Positions 24,830 through 37,355 of a stretch of DNA of 64,000 nucleotides are shown piece by piece. The stretch's first letter is position 1; each line of letters opens with the position of its first letter. Source of the stretch: Toxoplasma gondii ME49 (Eukaryota > Apicomplexa > Conoidasida > Eucoccidiorida > Sarcocystidae); the NCBI RefSeq assembly GCF_000006565.2, contig NC_031474.1, forward strand, positions 1,116,001 to 1,180,000, read 5' to 3'. The notes beneath the pieces were generated by a model. That model ran no database searches. It was not told the origin of the DNA and worked only from the letters and a program-made list of their open reading frames with translations. Position numbers and translations under genes: made by a program.

Positions 24830-25717
24830 TTCCCGGTGCCGAAAGTCCTTCGGCGCCATAGAGTTTGTCCACTGGAGTTGAGAAAGGCAAGCCTTATCCA
24901 TGTGTCCACGTCTGGAGGTTGTGGGAGCCTCTAGTGGGCAAAGGGGCGCAAAACCACCGACTCAGATTAGTGTCGGCGGCAGCTGAGCATTGTCTCATGC
25001 ACACTCAAGGTGTTCGGGAAGAGACTCTGACTACGGATAAAGGCAGTGTGGAACGTCCGCGTTGGATATCAATTGAATTCGCCGTATTCTTAATGTTATC
25101 TTAGGTGATTTCTGGAAGCACCTTTGCGGGGCAGGGAAGCGTGAACGTGGACCTCAGAACGCGGCCAACACCGGAAGGTGGTCGGGGATCGATGGAGTTT
25201 GCAGCGGCAGGCGGCCTTGTATTTTTACAGTTTGGTTTCTTGCCTTTGGTGGAGACCCTGAAGGGGCACAGGCTTTGGCGGCTCTGAGCGCCTCGGCTGG
25301 TGGACGTTGTATGTTTCCTTACAGTTGGTACGTCACCGGCGCAGGGCTGGCCATGGGTTTGAGAAATGCACCAGCGAAGGGAGAGGGACAGAACGCGAGC
25401 AGCGAACACGCATCCGACAGGGGACGGATCGATCAAGGTCAGCAGCTGATGTAGCGCCGATGAGGGTAGTGGAGTTGCGTGTTGGTGGGACGTCGTCTGT
25501 GTCCTAGCGTCGCTTGCAGTAGCGCACGTTGCATCTGACGAGACATGTTATTTTCGAGTGTGTGTTGCTGGAGTTTCCGCGTTCCAGCTACCGTGTCTTA
25601 CCCCTGCCAGGTAGTGCCGACGAGAGGGCAGAGAAGGACTGATGCTGGGTGGTTGTGTGGAGGAGGTCCACACGAGAACAGGCTGCTTTCAGATGTCGAG
25701 GGCCTTCCTGTGCGTGT
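24830..25717 (+). repeat. Short composite unit 6, launching the satellite array
   Basis: Same short form as unit 5, offset about 1,105 bp. It begins at the small inverted repeat GCCGAA-AGTCC-TTCGGC (24,839-24,855). Beta runs 25,105-25,718. Its sat module does not stop after one monomer but continues into the left tandem array. Confidence 0.85.
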
Positions 25718-28700
25718 ACCGCAATTCCCTGGGTTCGTGGTCCATGAGGCCTCCCTCGCCCTACAGGACGATCAGGCGGAGTGTTGTACCCGAGAACCGG
25801 CGGCCATCAGGTGGCGTGTGATGCCATTTGACGTTCTGGCATTGGTCGTCTCCAGCAAGCACACGTAGGATCGTCCTCCGATTGTAACAATGATCACGGG
25901 ATAGGCACCGTCGTTATGGCGTGGAGCATCTTGTTGCTGGTGCTGAGGGACGGTTGGTCAATCTGCCGATATCAGAGGAGTGCACCAAGGTGCGCCATCG
26001 CACAATACAACACGGTGCTCTCGGGGGTCGATGCATTGACTGCGAGTGAGGGTTAGTTCCCTGGGTTCGTGATCCATAAAAACTTGCGCTCCCTACAGGA
26101 CGATCTGGCTGAGTGTTGTACCCAGCTGTCGGGGGCGATGAGGTAAAGTGTGGTTCCATTTGACTTTTTGGCATTGGTCGTCTTCAGGGAGCAAACGTAG
26201 GAACGCCCTCCGATTGTAACAATGATCATGGGATAGGCACCGTCGTTGTGGCGTGGAGCATCTTGTTGCTGGTGTCGAGGGACGGGTGGTCAATCTCCTG
26301 ACATCACAGGAATGCACCAAGGCGCGCCATCGCACAATACAGCGAGCAGCTCTCGGGGGTCGATGCGTTGACTGCGAGTGAAGGTCCATTTCCTGGGCTC
26401 GTGATCCATGAGGCCTTCCTCGCCCTACAGGACGATCTGGCTGAGTGTTGTACCCGAGAACCGGCGGCCATCAGGTGGCGTGTGATGTCATTTGAGTTTT
26501 TGGCATCGGTCGTCTCCAGCAAACACACGTAGGAACGCCCTCCGATTGTAACAATGATCATGGGATAGGCACCGTCGTTGTGGCGTGGAGCATCTTGTTG
26601 CTGGTGTCGAGGGACGGGTGGTCAATCTCCTGACATCACAGGAATGCACCAAGGCGCGCCATCGCACAATACAGCGAGCAGGTCTCGGGGGTCGATGCGT
26701 CGACTGCGAGTGAAGGTCAATTTTCTGGGTTTCTGATCCATGAGGCCTTCCTCGCCATACAGGACGATCTGGCTGAGTGTTGTACCCGAGAACCGGCGGC
26801 CATCAGGTGGCGTGTGATGTCATTTGAGTTTCTGGCATTGGTCGTGTCCAGCAAACACACGTAGGAACGCCCTCCGATTGTAACAATGATCGTGGAATAG
26901 GCACCGTCGTTGTGGCGTGGAGCATCTTGTTGCTGGTGTCGAGGGACGGTTGGTCAATCTGCTGACACCACAGGAATGCACCAAGGCGCGCCATCGCACA
27001 ATACAGCGTGCAGCTCTCGACGGTCGATGCATTGAGTGCGAGTGATGCTCAATTCCCTGGGTTCGAGGTCCATGAGGACGTGCTCGTCCTACAGGACGAT
27101 CAGGCTGAGTGTTGTACCCGAGAACCGGCGGCCATCAGGTGGCGTGTGATGTCATTTGACTTTCTGGCATTGGTCGTCTCCAGCAAACACACGTAGGAAC
27201 GCCCTCAGATTGTAACAATGATCATGGGATAGGCACCGTCGCTGTGGCGTGGAGCATCTTGTTGCTGGTGTCGAGGGACGGGTGGTCAATCTCCTGACAT
27301 CACAGGAATGCACCAAGGCGCGCCATCGCACAATACAGCAAGCAGCTCTCGGGGGTCGATGCGTCGACTGCGAGTGAAGGTCAATTTTCTGGGTTTCTGA
27401 TCCATGAGGCCTTCCTCGCCCTACAGGACGATCTGGCTGAGTGTTGTACCCGAGAACCGGCGGCCATCAGGTGGCGTGTGATGTCATTTGAGTTTCTGGC
27501 ATTGGTCGTCTCCAGCAAGCACACGTAGGAACGCCCTCCGATTGTAGCAATGATCACGGGATACACACCGTCGCTGTGGGGTGGAGCATCTTGTTGCTGG
27601 TGTCGAGGGACGGTTGGTCAATCTGCTGACATCACAGGAATGAACCAAGGCGCGCCATCGCACAATACAGCGAGCAGCTCTCGGCCGTCGATGAGTTGAC
27701 TGCGAGTGAGGGTCATTTTTCTGGGTTCGAGGTCCATGAGGACTTGCTCGCCCTAAAGGACGATCAGGCTGAGTGTTGTACCCGAGAACCGGCGGCCATC
27801 AGGTGGCGTGTGATGTCATTTGAGTTTTTGGCATCGGTCGTCTCCAGCAAACACACGTAGGAACGCCCTCCGATTGTAACAATGATCACGGGATACACAC
27901 CGTCGCTGTGGGGTGGAGCATCTTGTTGCTGGTGTCGAGGGACGGGTGGTCAATCTGCTGACATCACAGGAATGAACCAAGGCGCACCATCGCACAATAC
28001 AGCGAGCAGCTCTCGGGGGTCGATGCGTTGACTGCGAGTGAAGGTCAATTCCCTGGGCTCGTGATCCATGAGGACTTCCTCGCCCTACAGGACGATCAGG
28101 CTGAGTGTTGTACCCGAGAACCGGCGGCCATCAGGTGGCGTGTGATGTCATTTGACTTTCTGGCATTGGTCGTCTCCAGCAAACACACGTAGGAACGCCC
28201 TCCGATTGTAACAATGATCATGGGATTGGTACCGTCGCTGTGGCGTGGAGCGTCTTGTTGCTGGTGTCGAGGGACGGTTGGTCAATCTGCTGACATCACA
28301 GGAATGAACCAAGGCGCGCCATCGCACACTACAACACGCTGCTCTCGGGGGTCGATGAGTTGACTGCGAGTGAAGGTCAATTCCGTGGGTTCGTGATGCA
28401 TGAGGACTGCCTCGCCCTACAGGACGATCGGGCTGAGTGTTGTACCCAGCTGTCGGCGGCAACGAGGTGCAGTATGGTTCCATTTGAGTTTTTGCCGTGG
28501 GTCGTCGCCAGGGAGCAATCGTAAGATCGTCCGCCGAGAGAAACAGTGATCACGGATAGACACCGTTGCTTTGCCGAACTGCGTGTTAATGCGTGTGTCG
28601 AGGGACGGTTGATTAATCTGCTGACATCACAGGAATGAACCAAGGCGCGCCATCGCACACAAAAACACGGTGCTCTCGGGGGTCGATGCGTCGACTGCGA

Positions 28701-31581
28701 GTGAAGGTCAATTCCTGGGTTTCTGATCCATGAGGCCTTCCTCGCCCTACAGGACGATCAGGCTGAGTGTTGTACCCGAGAACCGGCGGCCATCAGGTGG
28801 CGTGTGATGTCATTTGACTTTCTGGCATTGGTCGTCTCCAGCAAGCACACGTAGGAATGTCCGTCGATTGTAACAATGATCGTGGGATAGGCACCGTCGT
28901 TGTGGCGTGGAGCATCTTGTTGCTGGTGTCGAGGGACGGTTGGTCAATCTGCTGACATCACAGGAATGAACCAAGGCGCGCCATCGCACACTACAACACG
29001 CTGCTCCGGGGGTGTCGATGAGTTGACTGCGAGTGAAGGTCAATTCCGTGGGTTCGAGATGCATGAGGACTTGCTCGTCCTACAGGACGATCAGGCTGAG
29101 TGTTGTACCCGAGAACCGGCGGCCATCAGGTGGCGTGTGATGTCATTTGACTTTCTGGCATTGGTCGTCTCCAGCAAGCACACGTAGGAACGCCCTCCGA
29201 TTGTAACAATGATCATGGGATAGGTACCGTCGCTGTGGCGTGGAGCGTCTTGTTGCTGGTGTCGAGGGACGGTTGGTCAATCTGCTGACATCACAGGAAT
29301 GAACCAAGGCGCGCCATCGCACACTACAACACGCTGCTCTCGGGGGTCGATGAGTTGACTGCGAGTGAAGGTCCATTTCCTGGGCTCGTGATCCATGAGG
29401 ATTTCATCGCCCTACAGGACGATCAGGCCGAGTGTTGTACTTGGCAGCGGGGGGAATGAGGTGCAGTGTGGTTCCATTTGACTTTTTGGCGTGGGTCGTC
29501 TCCAGCAAGCACACGTAGGAACGCCCTCCGATTGTAACAATGATCGTGGGATAGGCACCGTCGTTGTGGCGTGGAGCATCTTGTTGCTGGTGTCGAGGGA
29601 CGGGTGGTCAATCTCCTGACATCACAGGAATGCACCAAGGCGCGCCATCGCACAATACAGTGTGCAGCTCTCGACGGTCGATGCATTGAGTGCGAGTGAA
29701 GGTCAATTCCGTGGGTTCGTGATGCATGAGGACATCCACGCCCTACAGGACGATCTGGCTGAGTATTGTACCCGAGAACCGGCGGCCATCAGGTGGCTTG
29801 TGATGTCATTTGAGTTTCTGGCATTGGTCGTCTCCAGCAAACACACGTAGGATCGTCCTCCGATTGTAACAATGATCACGGGATACACACCGTCGCTGTG
29901 GGGTGGAGCATCTTGTTGCTGGTGTCGAGGGACGGTTGGTCAATCTGCTGACATCACAGGAATGAATCAAGGCGCGTCATCGCACAATACAGCGAGCAGC
30001 TCGCGGCCGTCGATGAGTTGACTGCGAGTGAAGGTCAATTCCCGGGGTTCGTGATGCATGAGGACTGCCTCGCCCTACAGGACGATCGGGCTGAGTGTTG
30101 TACCCGGCAGCCTGCGGCGATGAGGTGCAGTGTGGTTCCATTTGACTTTTTGCCGTGGGTCGTCGCCAGGGAGCAATCGTAAGATCGTCCTCCGAGAGTA
30201 ACAGTGATCACGTATAGACACCGTTGCTTTGTCGAACTGCGTGTTAATATGGTTGTCGAGGGACGGTTGGTCAATCTCCTGACATCACAGGAATGAACCA
30301 AGCCGCGCCGTGGCACAATACAACAAGCTGCTCTCGGGGGTCGATGAGTTGTTTGCGAGTGAAGGTCAATTCCCCGGGTTCGTGATGCATGAGGATTTCC
30401 TCGCCCTACGGGACGATCTGGCTGAGTGTTGTGCCCGGCAGCCTGCGACGATGAAGTGCATTATGGTTCCATTTGACTTTCTGGCGTGGTCGTCTCCAGG
30501 GAGCAATCGTAGGATCGTCCTCCGAGAGTAACAGTGATCACGGGATAGACACCATTGCTTTGTCGAAGTGCGTGTTGATGCGTCGGTCGAGGGACGGTTG
30601 CTTAATCTGCTGACATCACAGGAATGAACCAAGGCGCGCCATCGCACAATACAACAAGCCGCTCTCGGGGGTCGATGCATTGACTGCGAGTGAAGGTCAG
30701 TTCCCTGGGTTCGTTATCCGTGAGGACTTCCTCGCCCTGCAGGACGATCTGGCTGAGTGTTGTACCCGGCAGCCTGCGGCAATGAGGTGCAGTGTGGTTC
30801 CATTTGACTTTTGGCGTGGTCGGCTTCAGGCAGCAATCGTAGGATCACCCTCCGAGAGTAACAATGATCACGGGATAGACACCGTTCATTTGTCGAAGAG
30901 CGTCTTGATGCCGGTGCCGAGGCACGGTTGCTTAATCTGTTGATATCACAGGAATGCACCAAGGCGCGCCATCGCGCAATTCAGCAAGCTCCTCTCGGGG
31001 GTCGATACGTTGACTGCAAGTGAAGGACAATTCCCTGGGTTCGTGATCCATAAAAACTTGCGCTCCCTACAGGACGATCTGGCTGAGTGTTGTACCCAGC
31101 TGTCGGCGGCAATGAGGTGCAGTGTGGTTCCATTTGGCTTTCTGGCGTGGGTCGTCTCCAGGGAGCACAGGTAGGATCCCCCTCCGAGAGTAACAATGAT
31201 CATGGGATAGGCACCGTCGCTGTGGCGTGGAGCATCTTGTTGCTGGTGTCGAGGGACGGTTGGTTAATCTGCTGACATCACAGGAATGCACCAAGCCGCG
31301 CCATCGTACGATACAACACGCTGCTCCGGGGGTGTCGATGAGTTGACTGCGAGTGAAGGTCAATTCCCTGGGTTCGTGATCCATGAGGACTTCCTCGCCC
31401 TACAGGACGATCTGGCTGAGTGTTGTAGCCAGCTGTCGGCGGCAATGAGGTGCAGTATGGTTCCATTTGACTTTTTGGCGTGGATGGTCTCCAGGGAGGA
31501 ATTGTAGGATCGCCCTCGGTGAGTAACAATGATCAGGCGATATGCACCGTCGTTGTGGCGTGGGGCATGTTGTTCTCGGTG
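25718..31581 (+). repeat. ~332 bp satellite array, left block (about 17 monomers)
   Basis: The anchor corresponding to ATTGTAACAATGATC recurs at 25,881, 26,213, 26,545, 26,877, 27,209, 27,541, 27,873, 28,205 and so on to 31,520, with a spacing of 330-335 bp, mostly 332. Monomers carry recognisable blocks: GGATAGGCACCGTCG, CATCTTGTTGCTGGTGTCGA, CTCGGGGGTCGATG, CTACAGGACGATC and GTCGTCTCCAGCAA. Subtype A (CGAGAACCGGCGGCCATCAG) dominates up to about 29.8 kb. Other subtypes appear after that. The length is similar to known coccidian Sat350-type satellites, but identity to them was not tested. The period is not a multiple of three. Confidence 0.95.
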
Positions 31582-32456
31582 CCGAAAGTCCTTCGGCGCC
31601 ATAGAGTTTGTCCACTGGAGTTGAGAAAGGCAAGCCTTATCCATGTGTCCACGTCTGGAGGTTGTGGGAGCCTCTAGTGGGCAAAGGGGCGCAAAACCAC
31701 CGACTCAGATTAGTTTCGGCGGCAGCTGAGCATTGTCTCATGCACACTCAGGGTGTTCGGGAAGAGACTCTGATTACGGATAAAGGCAGTGTGGAACGTC
31801 CGCGTTGGATGTCAATTGAATTCGCTGTATTCTTAATGTTATCTTAGGTGATTTCTGGAAGCACCTTTGCGGGGCAGGGAAGCGTGAACGTGGACCTCAG
31901 AACGCGGCCGACAACGGGCGGTGGTCGGGGATCGATGGAGTTTGCAGCGGCAGGCGGTCTTGTATTTTTACAGTTTGGTTTCTTGCCTTTAGCGGAGACC
32001 CTGAAGCGGGCACGGGCCTTGCTGGTTTTGAGCGTCTCGGCTGGTGGACGTTGTATGTTTCCTTACAGTTCGTACGTCACCGGTGCAGGGCTGGCCATGG
32101 GTTTGAGAAACGCACCAGCGAAGGGAGAGGGACATAACGCGAACAACGAACACGCATCCGACAGGGGACGGATCGATCAAGGCCAGCAGCTGATGTAGCG
32201 CCGATGAGGGCAATGGAGTTGCGTGTTGGTGGGACGTCGTCTGTGTCCTAGCGTCGCTCGCAGTAGCTCACGTTGCATCTGACGAGACATGTTATTTTCG
32301 ATTGTGTGTTGCTGGAGTTTCCGCGTTCCAACTACCGTGTCTTACCCCTGCCAGGTAGTGCCGACGAGAGGGCAGAGAGGGACTGATGTTGGGCGGTTGT
32401 GTGAAGGAGGTCCACACGAGAACAGGCTGCTTTCAGATGTCGAGAGGCTTCCTGTG
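31582..32456 (+). repeat. Composite unit interrupting the satellite array
   Basis: Nearly identical to 24,838-25,717. It starts at the same inverted repeat (GCCGAA-AGTCC-TTCGGC) and at the same point within the satellite monomer. It contains beta at 31,848-32,457 and returns to satellite sequence in the same phase as unit 6. It therefore looks like a duplicated left boundary of the array rather than a transposon insertion. I see no target-site duplication. Confidence 0.85.
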
Positions 32457-35400
32457 CGTGTACCTCAATTCCCTGGGTTCGTGGTCCATGAGGCCTCCCT
32501 CGCCCTACAGGACGATCTGCCTGAGTGTTGTACCCGGGCGGCTCCGGCGATGAGGTGCAGTGTGGTTCCATTTGACTTTTTGGCGTGGGTCGTCTCCAGG
32601 GAGCACGCGTACGATCCTGCTCCTAGAGTAGCATTGATCACGAGATAGACACCGTCGTTGTGGGGTGGCGCATCTTGTTGCTGGTGTCGAGGGACGGTTG
32701 GTCAATCTGCTGACATCACAGGAATGCAGCAAGCCGCGCCATCGCACACTACAACACGCTGCTCTCGGGGGTCGATGAGTTGACTGCGAGTGAAGGTCAA
32801 TTCCGTGGGTTCGTGATGCATGAGGACTGCCTCGCCCTACAGGACGATCTGGCTGAGTGTTGTACCCGGCCACCGACGGCAATGAGGTGCAGTGTGGTTC
32901 CATTTGGCTTTCTGGCGTGGGTCGTCTCCAGGGAGCAAACGTAGGACCGTCCTCCGTGAATACCAATGATCACGGGATACACATTGTCGTTGTGGCGTGG
33001 AGCATCTTGTTGCTGGTGTCGAGGGACGGTTGGTCAATCTGCTGACATCACAGGAATGCAGCAAGCCGCGCCATCGCACACTACAACACGCTGCTCTCGG
33101 GGGTCGATGAGTTGACTGCGAGTGAAGGTCAATTCCTGGGTTTCTGATCCATGAGGCCTTCCTCGCCCTACAGGACGATCTGGCTGAGTGTTGTACCCGA
33201 GAACCGGCGGCCATCAGGTGGCGTGTGATGTCATTTGAGTTTTTGGCATCGGTCGTCTCCAGCAAACACACGTAGGAACGCCCTCCGATTGTAACAATGA
33301 TCACGGGACACACATTGTCGTTGTGGCATGGAGCATCTTGTTGCTGGTGTCGAGGGACGGTTGGTCAATCTGCTGACATCACAGGAATGCAGCAAGCCGC
33401 GCCATCGCACACTACAACACGCTGCTCTCGGGGGTCGATGAGTTGACTGCGAGTGAAGGTCAATTCCCTGGGCTCGTGATCCATGAGGACTTCCTCGCCC
33501 TACAGGACGATCTGGCTGAGTGTTGTACCCGGGCCGCTCCGGCGATGAGGTGCAGTGCGCCTCCACGTGACTTTTTGGCGTGGGTCGTCTCCAGCAAGCA
33601 CACGTAGGAACGCCCTCCGATTGTAACAATGATCATGGGATAGGCACCGTCGCTGTGGGGTGGAGCATCTTGTTGCTGGTGTCGAGGGACGGTTGGTTAA
33701 TCTGCTGACATCACAGGAATGCACCAAGGCGCGCCATCGCACGATACAACACGCTGCTCTCGGGGGTCGATGAGTTGACTGCGAGTGAAGGTCAATTCCT
33801 GGGTTGGTGATCCATGAGGACTTCCTCGCCCTACAGGACGATCTGGCTGAGTGTTGTGCCCGGCAGCCTGCGGCAATGAGGTGCAGTGTGGTTCCATTTG
33901 ACTTTTTGGCGTGGGTCGTCTCCAGGGAGCAAACGTAGGATCGTCCTCCGTGAATAACAATGATCACGGGATACACATTGTCGTTGTGGCATGGAGCATC
34001 TTGTTGCTGGTGTCGAGGGACGGTTGGTCAATCTGCTGATATCACAGGAATGCAGCAAGCCGCGCCATCGCACACTACAACACGCTGCTCTCGGGGGTCG
34101 ATGAGTTGACTGCGAGTGAAGGTCAATTCCCTGGGTTCGTGATCCATGAGGACTTCCTCGCCCTACAGGACGATCTGCCTGAGTGTTGTACCCGGGCCGC
34201 TCCGGCGATGAGGTGCAGTGCGCCTCCACGTGACTTTTTGGCGTGGGTCGTCTCCAGCAAGCACACGTAGGAACGCCCTCCGATTGTAACAATGATCACG
34301 GGATAGGCACCGTCGCTGTGGGGTGGAGCATCTTGTTGCTGGTGTCGAGGGACGGTTGGTCAATCTGCTGACATCACAGGAATGCACCAAGGCGCGCCAT
34401 CGTACGATACAACACGCTGCTCTCGGGGGTCGATGAGTTGACTGCGAGTGAAGGTCAATTCACTGGGTTCGTGATGCATGAGGACTTCCTCGCCCTACAG
34501 GACGATCTGGCTGAGTGTTGTACCCGGGCGGCTCCGGCGATGAGGTGCAGTGTGGTTCCATTTGACTTTTTGGCATTGGTCGTCTCCAGCAAGCACACGT
34601 AGGAACGCCCTTCGATTGTAACAATGATCACGGGATACACACCGTCGCTGTGGCGTGGAGCATCTTGTTGCTGGTGTCGAGGGACGGTTGGTCAATCTGC
34701 TGACATCACAGGAAGGAATCAAGGTGCGCCATCGCACGATACAACACGCTGCTCTCGGGGGTCCATGGATTGGCTGTGAGTGAAGGTCAATTTACTGGGT
34801 TCGTGATGCATGAGGACTTCCTCGCTCTACAGGACGATCTGGCTGAGTGTTGTACCCGGCAACCGGCGACAATGAGGTGCAGTGTGGTTCCATTTGCCCG
34901 TTTGACGTGGGTCGTCTCCAGGGAGCAAACGTAGGATCGTCCTCCGTGAATAACAATGATCATGGGATACACACCGTCGTTGTGGGGTGGAGCATCTTGT
35001 TGCTGGTGTCGAGGGACGGTTGGTCAATCTGCTGATATCACAGGAATGCAGCAAGCCGCGCCATCGCACACTACAACACGCTGCTCTCGGGGGTCGATGA
35101 GTTGACTGCGAGTGAAGGTCAATTCCCTGGGTTCGTGATCCATGAGGACTTCCTCGCTCTACAGGACGATCTGGCTGAGTGTTGTACCCGGCAACCGGCG
35201 ACAATGAGGTGCAGTGTGGTTCCATTTGCCCGTTTGACGTGGGTCGTCTCCAGGGAGCAAACGTAGGATCGTCCTCCGATTGTAACAGTGATCACGGGAT
35301 AGGCACCGTCGTTGTGGGGTGGAGCATCTTGTTGCTGGAGTCCAGGGACGGATGGTTAATCTGCTGACATCACAGGAATGAATCAAGGCGCGCCATCGCA

Positions 35401-37300
35401 CGATACAACACGCTGCTCTCGGGGGTCGATGAGTTGACTGCGAGTGAAGGTCAATTCCCTGGGTTGGTGATCCATGAGGACTTCCTCGCCCTACAGGACG
35501 AGCTGGCTGAGTGTTGTGCCCGGCAGCCTGCGGCAATGAGGTGCAGTGTGGTTCCATTTGACTTTTTGGCGTTGGTCGTCTCCAGGGAGCACGCGTACGA
35601 TCCTGCTCCTAGAGTAGCATTGATCACGAGATAGACACCGTCGTTGTGGGGTGGCGCATCTTGTTGCTGGTGTCGAGGGACGGTTGGTCAATCTGCTGAC
35701 ATCACAGGAATGCAGCAAGCCGCGCCATCGCACACTACAACACGCTGCTCTCGGGGGTCGATGAGTTGACTGCGAGTGAAGGTCAATTCCTGGGTTCGTG
35801 ATCCATGAGGACTTCCTCGCCCTACAGGACGATCTGGCTGAGTGTTGTACCCGGCAACCGGCGACAATGAGGTGCAGTGTGGTTCCATTTGCCCGTTTGA
35901 CGTGGGTCGTCTCCAGGGAGCAAACGTAGGATCGTCCTCCGTGAATAACAATGATCACGGGATAGGCACCGTCGTTGTGGGGTGGAGCGTCTTGTTGCTG
36001 GTGTCGAGGGACGGTTGGTCAATCTGCTGATATCACAGGAATGCAGCAAGCCGCGCCATCGCACACTACAACACGCTGCTCTCGGGGGTCGATGAGTTGA
36101 CTGCGAGTGAAGGCCAATTCCTGGGTTCGTGATCCATGAGGACTTCCTCGCCCTACAGGACGATCTGGCTGAGTGTTGTACCCGGCAACCGGCGACAATG
36201 AGGTGCAGTGTGGTTCCATTTGCCCGTTTGACGTGGGTCGTCTCCAGGGAGCAAACGTAGGATCGTCCTCCGTGAATAACAATGATCATGGGATACACAC
36301 CGTCGTTGTGGCGTGGAGCATCTTGTTGCTGGTGTCGAGGGACGGTTGGTCAATCTGCTGATATCACAGGAATGCAGCAAGCCGCGCCATCGCACACTAC
36401 AACACGCTGCTCTCGGGGGTCGATGAGTTGACTGCGAGTGAAGGTCAATTCCTGGGTTGGTGATCCATGAGGACTTCCTCGCCCTACAGGACGATCTGGC
36501 TGAGTGTTGTACCCGGCAACCTGCGACAATGAGGTGCAGTGTGGTTCCATTTGCCCGTTTGACGTGGGTCGTCTCCAGGGAGCAAACGTAGGATCGTCCT
36601 CCGATTGTAACAATGATCACGGGATAGGCACCGTCGTTGTGGGGTGGAGCGTCTTGTTGCTGGTGTCGAGGGACGGTTGGTCAATCTGCTGATATCACAG
36701 GAATGAATCAAGGCGCGCCATCGCACGATACAACACGCTGCTCTCGGGGGTCGATGAGTTGACTGCGAGTGAAGGTCAATTCCTGGGTTGGTGATCCATG
36801 AGGACTTCCTCGCCCTACAGGACGATCTGGCTGAGTGTGGTTCCATTTGGCTTTCTGGCGTGGGTCGTCTCCAGGGAGCAAACGTAGGATCGTCCTCCGT
36901 GAATAACAATGATCACGGGATACACACCGTCGTTGTGGCGTGGAGCATCTTGTTGCTGGTGTCGAGGGACGGTTGGTTAATCTGCTGATATCACAGGAAT
37001 GAACCAAGCCGCGCCGTGGCACAATACAACACGCTGCTCTCGGGGGTCGATGAGTTGACTGCGAGTGAAGGTCAATTCCTGGGTTCGTGATGCATGAGGA
37101 CTTCCTCGCCCTACAGGACGATCTGGCTGAGTGTTGTGCCCGGCAACCGGCGACAATGAGGTGCAGTGTGGTTCCATTTGCCCGTTTGACGTGGGTCATC
37201 TCCAGGGAGCAAAAGTAGGATCGTCCTCCGAGAGTAACGATGATCACGCGATAGACACCGTCGTTGTGGCGCGGACGAGCTGGTTGCTAATGTGGAGGAA
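32457..37300 (+). repeat. ~332 bp satellite array, right block (about 14 monomers)
   Basis: Anchors lie near 32,623, 32,955, 33,289, 33,621, 33,952, 34,284, 34,616, 34,947, 35,279, 35,610, 35,942, 36,275, 36,604, 36,901 and 37,231. One monomer is short (297 bp). Monomers from about 34.8 kb share a distinctive version (CCGGCAACCGGCGACAATGA, then TTTGCCCGTTTGACGTGG) not seen in the left block, so this half was homogenised separately. The last monomer decays over 37,240-37,350 into sequence matching the left flank of gamma. Confidence 0.95.
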
Positions 37301-37355
37301 CCGTTGCGTGATACATTGTGACCTTAGGAGTGAAGCAAGTCGATCCATGCTTGCT

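Noticed and set aside
31582..32456. Mobile-element insertion into the satellite
   Set aside because: The segment is a copy of the neighbouring composite unit, entering and leaving at the same positions as at the array's left end. It has no terminal repeats or target-site duplication.
32505..37247. Repeated minus-strand open frames of 130-179 codons in the satellite array
   Set aside because: They recur because the monomers recur. The ~332 bp period is not a multiple of three, each frame shifts at every unit, and there is no start context, domain or splice logic.
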